From Pseudomonas subflava (GTDB taxonomy: Bacteria; Pseudomonadota; Gammaproteobacteria; Pseudomonadales; Pseudomonadaceae), in the NCBI RefSeq assembly GCF_023823685.1, contig NZ_JAMXBF010000006.1:124001-188000 (forward strand): 64,000 nt of DNA, given 5' to 3'. Below the pieces are notes generated by a model that worked only from the letters and a program-made list of their open reading frames with translations, was not told the DNA's origin and searched no databases. Both the position numbers and the translations under genes were made by a program. This document shows, piece by piece, positions 58,321 to 64,000 of the stretch (position 1 is its first letter; each line of letters begins with the position of its first letter).

Positions 58321-59796
58321 ATGTGGCGTGAAACCAAAATCCTGTTGATTGACGATAACGCCGAGCGCCGCCGCGACCTGGCGGTGATTCTCGGTTTCCT
58401 GGGCGAAGACCATCTGGCCTGTGGCAGCAACGACTGGCGCCAGGCCGTCGACAAGCTCGAATCCAGTCGCGAAATTCTCAACGTTCTGCTCGGCGATGTT
58501 TCCGCCAAGGGCGGGGCTCTGGAGCTGCTCAAACAGATCGCTGCCTGGGACGAAAATCTGCCGGTGCTGCTGATCGGCGATCCGGCTCCCACCGAATGGG
58601 CCGAAGACCTGCGCCGCCGTGTGCTGGCCAGCCTGGAGATGCCGCCGAGCTACAACAAGCTGCTCGACTCGCTGCACCGGGCTCAGGTCTACCGCGAGAT
58701 GTACGACCAGGCGCGCGAGCGGGGCCGCCAGCGCGAACCCAACCTGTTCCGCAGCCTGGTGGGTACCAGCCGTGCCATCCAGCAGGTGCGCCAGATGATG
58801 CAGCAGGTGGCCGATACCGAGGCCAGCGTGCTGATCCTGGGCGAGTCCGGCACCGGCAAGGAAGTGGTGGCGCGCAACCTGCACTACCACTCCAAGCGCC
58901 GCGAGGCGCCGTTCGTGCCAGTCAATTGCGGCGCCATCCCCGCCGAGCTGCTGGAAAGCGAGCTGTTCGGCCATGAGAAGGGCGCCTTCACCGGTGCGAT
59001 CACCAGCCGTGCCGGCCGCTTCGAGCTGGCCAATGGCGGCACCCTGTTCCTCGACGAAATCGGCGACATGCCGCTGCCGATGCAGGTCAAGCTGCTGCGC
59101 GTGCTGCAGGAACGCACCTTCGAGCGGGTCGGCAGCAACAAGACTCAGTCGGTCGACGTACGCATCATCGCCGCCACCCACAAGAACCTGGAGAAGATGA
59201 TCGAGGAGGGGACCTTCCGCGAGGACCTCTACTATCGCCTCAACGTCTTCCCCATCGAGATGGCTCCGCTGCGTGAGCGCGTGGAAGACATCCCGCTGCT
59301 GATGAACGAGCTGATTTCGCGCATGGAGTTCGAGAAGCGCGGCTCCATTCGCTTCAACTCCGCCGCCATCATGTCGCTGTGCCGCCACGACTGGCCGGGC
59401 AACGTGCGTGAGCTGGCCAACCTGGTCGAGCGCATGGCGATCATGCATCCCTACGGCGTGATTGGCGTGGGCGAGCTGCCGAAGAAATTCCGCCACGTCG
59501 ATGACGAGGACGAGCAGCTGGCGCTCAGCATCCGCGAGGAGTTGGACGAGCGCGCGGTGATCGGCGCCGGCCTGCCGAACGTCTCCAACACTGCGATGCT
59601 GCCCCCGGAAGGCCTGGACCTGAAGGACTACCTGGGCAACCTCGAGCAGGGCCTGATCCAGCAGGCGCTGGACGATGCCGGTGGCGTCGTGGCGCGTGCC
59701 GCCGAACGCCTGCGCATCCGCCGTACCACGCTGGTGGAGAAGATGCGCAAGTACGGCATGAGCCGGCGTGACGACGAGGGTGGTGACGAGGACTGA
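58321..59796 (+). CDS. fleQ: Flagellar master regulator FleQ (RpoN activator, c-di-GMP-responsive)
   Basis: 491 residues. The FleQ receiver-like domain (about 1-120) starts [20 protein letters not shown]. The AAA+ domain has GESGTGKE near 174, the sigma-54 contact GAFTGA near 221, and [18 protein letters not shown]-terminal Fis-type helix-turn-helix follows ([20 protein letters not shown]). It switches on RpoN-dependent flagellar genes and in P. aeruginosa is shut down by c-di-GMP. The ATG at 58321 matches known FleQ; an upstream in-frame ATG at 58252 is rejected. Neighbours are fliT and the fleSR pair it controls. Confidence 0.96.
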   Translation: MWRETKILLIDDNAERRRDLAVILGFLGEDHLACGSNDWRQAVDKLESSREILNVLLGDVSAKGGALELLKQIAAWDENLPVLLIGDPAPTEWAEDLRRRVLASLEMPPSYNKLLDSLHRAQVYREMYDQARERGRQREPNLFRSLVGTSRAIQQVRQMMQQVADTEASVLILGESGTGKEVVARNLHYHSKRREAPFVPVNCGAIPAELLESELFGHEKGAFTGAITSRAGRFELANGGTLFLDEIGDMPLPMQVKLLRVLQERTFERVGSNKTQSVDVRIIAATHKNLEKMIEEGTFREDLYYRLNVFPIEMAPLRERVEDIPLLMNELISRMEFEKRGSIRFNSAAIMSLCRHDWPGNVRELANLVERMAIMHPYGVIGVGELPKKFRHVDDEDEQLALSIREELDERAVIGAGLPNVSNTAMLPPEGLDLKDYLGNLEQGLIQQALDDAGGVVARAAERLRIRRTTLVEKMRKYGMSRRDDEGGDED

Positions 59797-59818
59797 CCGG
59801 TCCCCCCACCTACCCGAT

Positions 59819-59857
59819 AAAGCCGGAGCTTTGACGCAAGCTCCGGCTTTATTTTTT
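59819..59857 (+). terminator. Terminator after fleQ
   Basis: AAAGCCGGAGCTT-TGACGC-AAGCTCCGGCTTT followed by ATTTTTT. Long stem, clear T-run. Confidence 0.85.
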
Positions 59858-59886
59858 ATGTCGTTGAAAATTAAGCATTATTTTTT

Positions 59887-59902
59887 AGGCATGGGGATTG
59901 CT
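59887..59902 (+). promoter_or_regulatory. RpoN (sigma-54) promoter of fleSR
   Basis: AGGCATGGGGATTGCT: GG and GC spaced correctly, TTGCT box perfect, 46 nt before the fleS ATG. FleQ is the expected activator. It lies in AT-rich DNA between the fleQ terminator and fleS. Confidence 0.75.
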
Positions 59903-59948
59903 AAGACTCTCTCGACCGACCGTTTACCGACGGCACGACACGCGAGAG

Positions 59949-61166
59949 ATGAACATGCGCCAAGTCGCCCCCCTGCCTGATACCCCCGAAGCCGCCGCGG
60001 CGCCTGCCGAACAGGCCAACCGCGCTGATCTGGAGCAGACCTTCGCGCTGTTCAACCAGATGTCCACCCAGCTGAGCAGCTCCTACAGCATGCTCGAGGC
60101 GCGGGTGAGCGAGCTCAAGGGCCAGCTGGCACTGGTCAGCGCCCAACGCATGCAGGAGCTGGCCGAAAAGGAACGTCTGGCGCAGCGCCTGCAGAGCCTG
60201 CTGGATCTGCTGCCCGGCGGCGTCATCGTCATCGACGGCCAGGGCGTGGTGCGCGAGGCCAATCCCGTGGCGCGCAACCTGCTCGGCAAGCCGCTGGTGG
60301 GCATGCTCTGGCGCGAGGTGATCACCCGCAGCTTCTCGCCGCGCAAAGACGACGGTCACGAGATATCCCTGAAGGACGGCCGTCGCCTGTCCATCGCCAC
60401 CCGCTCCCTGCAGGGCGAGCCGGGACAGCTGGTGCTTCTCACGGATCTGACGGAAACCCGCCGCCTGCAGGATCAGCTGGCCCGGCACGAGCGGCTGTCC
60501 GCCCTCGGTCGCATGGTCGCCTCGCTGGCCCATCAGATCCGCACGCCGCTGTCGGCCGCACTCCTGTACGCCAGCCATCTGTCTGAGCAGGAGTTGCCCT
60601 TCGAGCAGCAGCAGCGCTTTGCCAGTCGCCTGAAGGAACGGCTGCATGAGCTGGAACACCAGGTCCGCGACATGCTGATCTTCGCCCGCGGCGAGCTGCC
60701 GTTGCCCGACCGCATCGCACCGGGGGCGTTGTTCGATGCTCTGCGCGGCGCCGCGGAACCTCACGTGCTGGGCATGAACGTGCGCTGGCAGTGCGACGCC
60801 CGCCTGGGCGAGCTCCTGTGCAACCGCGACACGCTGGTCGGCGCCGTGCTCAACCTGATCGAGAACGCTATCCAGGCCGGTGGGCGCGAGGCCAGCCTCA
60901 AGGTTCACCTGTACACGCGCGGCAATGACCTGTGCCTGAGCATCAGCGACAACGGCCCGGGCATTGCGCCGGCCACGCTGGCGCGCCTGGGCGAACCCTT
61001 CTTCACCACCAAGACCACAGGCACCGGCTTGGGCCTCGCCGTGGTCCAGGCGGTGGTGCGCGCCCACCAGGGCGAGGTGCGCCTGCGCTCGCGCGTCGGC
61101 CGCGGCACCTGCGCCACCCTCGTACTGCCGCTGATCCACGCGGCGCAACCGGATATTCAGGAGTAA
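59949..61166 (+). CDS. fleS: Flagellar two-component sensor kinase FleS
   Basis: 405 residues, no membrane segment, so cytoplasmic. A coiled-coil region (residues about 20-75) leads into a PAS domain with LLDLLPGGVIVIDGQGVVRE. The histidine box SLAHQIRTPLSAALLYASHL near 195 and the ATPase motifs NLIENAIQAGG, SDNGPGIAP and TTKTTGTGLGLAVVQ follow. It phosphorylates FleR to drive class III flagellar genes. ATGs at 59949 and 59955 are both possible; GAGAG suits the second. Confidence 0.93.
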   Translation: MNMRQVAPLPDTPEAAAAPAEQANRADLEQTFALFNQMSTQLSSSYSMLEARVSELKGQLALVSAQRMQELAEKERLAQRLQSLLDLLPGGVIVIDGQGVVREANPVARNLLGKPLVGMLWREVITRSFSPRKDDGHEISLKDGRRLSIATRSLQGEPGQLVLLTDLTETRRLQDQLARHERLSALGRMVASLAHQIRTPLSAALLYASHLSEQELPFEQQQRFASRLKERLHELEHQVRDMLIFARGELPLPDRIAPGALFDALRGAAEPHVLGMNVRWQCDARLGELLCNRDTLVGAVLNLIENAIQAGGREASLKVHLYTRGNDLCLSISDNGPGIAPATLARLGEPFFTTKTTGTGLGLAVVQAVVRAHQGEVRLRSRVGRGTCATLVLPLIHAAQPDIQE

Positions 61167-61169
61167 GCC

Positions 61170-62588
<1,419 letters not shown>

Positions 62589-62651
62589 GGCTGGCATACG
62601 GTTGGCCGTACTGTTGTAAAACGGCGGCTCGTCCGTCTCGAACCCTCTCTT

Positions 62652-62680
62652 GGCCCGCCTTGCGCGGGCCTTTTCTTTTT
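62652..62680 (+). terminator. Terminator after fleR
   Basis: GGCCCGC-CTTGC-GCGGGCC followed by TTTTCTTTTT. It immediately precedes the fliE promoter. Confidence 0.82.
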
Positions 62681-62681
62681 C

Positions 62682-62697
62682 TGGCACCCTGTTTGCA
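62682..62697 (+). promoter_or_regulatory. RpoN (sigma-54) promoter of fliEF
   Basis: TGGCACCCTGTTTGCA: complete -24 TGGCAC and -12 TTGCA boxes at correct spacing, 61 nt before the fliE ATG. The best match in the window. Confidence 0.88.
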
Positions 62698-62757
62698 AAT
62701 ACCCCGGCAACCATCGCGAAGTGTCAAAAATCCGCGATCGCTGGAGGAAGAAGGGTC

Positions 62758-63087
62758 ATGAGCCAGGGTGTCGAATTCAATCGCCTGATGTTGGAAATGC
62801 GCTCCATGCAGATGGAGGCCATGGCCAAGCAGAAACCGGCTGTCGAAGCGCCGGTGCCAGGGGCGCCGAATTTCGCCGATATGCTCGGCCAGGCGGTGAA
62901 CAAGGTGAGCGAGACCCAACAGATCTCCGGCCAACTGGCCACTGCCTTCGAGATGGGGCAGAAAGGCGTCGACATCACCGACGTGATGATCGCCTCGCAG
63001 AAAGCCAGCGTTTCCTTCCAGGCCTTGACCCAGGTGCGCAACAAGCTGGTCCAGGCCTATCAAGACATCATGCAGATGCCGGTTTAA
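62758..63087 (+). CDS. fliE: Flagellar hook-basal body protein FliE
   Basis: 109 residues. [19 protein letters not shown], then [20 protein letters not shown] and the conserved C-terminal [20 protein letters not shown] with [13 protein letters not shown] are diagnostic. FliE joins the MS-ring to the rod. GGAGG lies well placed before the ATG at 62758; the RpoN promoter would be inside a longer reading, which excludes upstream starts. Confidence 0.96.
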   Translation: MSQGVEFNRLMLEMRSMQMEAMAKQKPAVEAPVPGAPNFADMLGQAVNKVSETQQISGQLATAFEMGQKGVDITDVMIASQKASVSFQALTQVRNKLVQAYQDIMQMPV

Positions 63088-63104
63088 CAGGGCGGAATTG
63101 AGAC

Positions 63105-64000
63105 ATGGCTGAAGCAGTCGCAGCAAACGTACCCGCCACAACCGGCGCCGACGAGCCGAAGAAGCCGCTGTTCGGGCTGGCCTTCCTCAATAACCTTTCG
63201 CAGATGTCAATGCTGCGTCAGCTCGGCCTGCTGGTTGGCCTGGCCGCCAGCGTGGCCATCGGCTTCGCCGTCGTGCTCTGGTCGCAGCAGCCGGACTACA
63301 AGCCGCTGCTGGGCAACCTGGCGGGCATGGACAGCACCCAGGTGATGGACGTGCTGAATGCCGCCGACATCGCCTACACCGTGGAGCCGAACTCCGGCGC
63401 CCTGCTGGTCAAGTCCGAAGACCTGGGGCGCGCGCGCATGCGCCTGGCTGCCGCCGGCGTGGCACCGGCCGACGGCAACGTCGGCTTCGAGATCCTCGAC
63501 CAGGAGCAGAGCCTGGGAACCAGCCAGTTCATGGAAGCCACCCGCTACCGCCGCGGCCTGGAAGGCGAGCTGGCGCGCACCATCTCCAGCCTGAATAACG
63601 TCAAGGGCGCCCGCGTGCACCTGGCGATCCCGAAAAGCTCCGTGTTCGTCCGCGACGAGCGCAAGCCCAGCGCCTCGGTACTGGTCGAACTGTATCCGGG
63701 CCGTGCCCTGGAGCCGAGCCAGGTGATGGCCATCGTCAACCTGGTGGCCACCTCGGTGCCGGAGCTGACCAAGTCGCAGGTCACCGTGGTCGACCAGAAG
63801 GGCAATCTGCTGTCCGACCAGCAGGAGCTGTCCGAGCTGAGCGTTGCCGGCAAGCAGTTCGACTACACCCGTCGCATGGAAACCCTGTTCACCCAGCGCG
63901 TGCACAACATCCTGCAGCCGGTGCTGGGCAATGGCCGCTACAAGGCCGAGGTTTCCGCGGACGTCGATTTCAGCGCGGTGGAATCCACCTCCGAGATGTT
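63105..64000 (+). CDS. fliF: Flagellar MS-ring protein FliF, 3' end cut by the window edge
   Basis: The first 298 codons are visible. The first membrane helix is near residues 38-60 (LGLLVGLAASVAIGFAVVLW). The periplasmic ring-building motifs follow: PDYKPLLGNLAGMDSTQVMD, GFEILDQEQSLGTSQFMEAT and ARVHLAIPKSSVFVRDERKP. FliF forms the MS-ring, the base for the export gate and motor switch. It starts 17 bp after fliE. Confidence 0.96.
   Translation, partial: MAEAVAANVPATTGADEPKKPLFGLAFLNNLSQMSMLRQLGLLVGLAASVAIGFAVVLWSQQPDYKPLLGNLAGMDSTQVMDVLNAADIAYTVEPNSGALLVKSEDLGRARMRLAAAGVAPADGNVGFEILDQEQSLGTSQFMEATRYRRGLEGELARTISSLNNVKGARVHLAIPKSSVFVRDERKPSASVLVELYPGRALEPSQVMAIVNLVATSVPELTKSQVTVVDQKGNLLSDQQELSELSVAGKQFDYTRRMETLFTQRVHNILQPVLGNGRYKAEVSADVDFSAVESTSEM

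Overview
The window is chromosomal DNA of a high-GC gammaproteobacterium, almost certainly a Pseudomonas. The evidence is a gene order that I recall from that genus (pyrD, rmf, rlmL, dacB, yggL; dgt next to a FUSC gene; an OprD-type porin), FleQ/FleS/FleR as flagellar master regulators, and FlgZ/FlgN/FlgM/FlgA/CheV/CheR genes. It does not look like P. aeruginosa itself. There, as I remember it, flgZ-flgN-flgM-flgA-cheV-cheR lies far from flgB; here they are contiguous. I saw no tRNA, rRNA, CRISPR array, insertion sequence or prophage.

Layout. (1) 1-19.1 kb, housekeeping and signalling: a partial unknown gene, DUF2835, pyrD, rmf, rlmL, dacB, yggL, a large membrane HD-GYP protein, a FUSC transporter, dgt, a GGDEF protein, an EAL protein, a YqjD/YqjE/YqjK-like membrane trio, an Amt-family transporter and an OprD-family porin. 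(2) 19.1-19.96 kb, a decayed stretch with a frameshifted metallo-beta-lactamase-fold pseudogene and another remnant; it looks like a rearrangement scar. (3) 19.96-37.4 kb: a DUF5610-like gene, a glutaredoxin-like gene, flgZ, flgN, flgM and flgA, then cheV, cheR, flgBCDE and flgFGHIJKL. (4) 37.5-53.7 kb, a 13-gene sugar-biosynthesis and glycosyltransferase island inserted between flgL and fliC. (5) 53.7-64 kb: fliC, flaG, fliD, two fliS genes, fliT-like, fleQ, fleSR, fliE and the 5' part of fliF.

How it works together. The flagellar genes are read from recognisable RpoN (sigma-54) promoters before flgB, flgF, fleS and fliE and probably flgA. FliA (sigma-28) promoters lie before flgM, twice before fliC, and once before the second fliS. 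FleQ and FleR are the RpoN activators, FlgM holds FliA, and FlgZ is a PilZ c-di-GMP brake. Three c-di-GMP turnover proteins (HD-GYP, GGDEF, EAL) sit a few kb away.

The part most likely to be new is the island. It encodes UDP-glucose dehydrogenase and CDP-glucose synthesis (RfbF) and dehydration (RfbG). It also encodes a 3,5-epimerase-like protein, a NovU/TylC-type sugar C-methyltransferase and a DegT aminotransferase. These are followed by WbqC, a second methyltransferase, an epimerase/reductase, an ATP-grasp enzyme, a phosphoesterase, a CmcI-type methyltransferase and a 1726-residue multi-module glycosyltransferase. My reading is a flagellin glycosylation system that builds a CDP-linked, C-methylated amino sugar with further decorations. 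The enzyme families are well supported; the glycan and the flagellin target are inferences from position.
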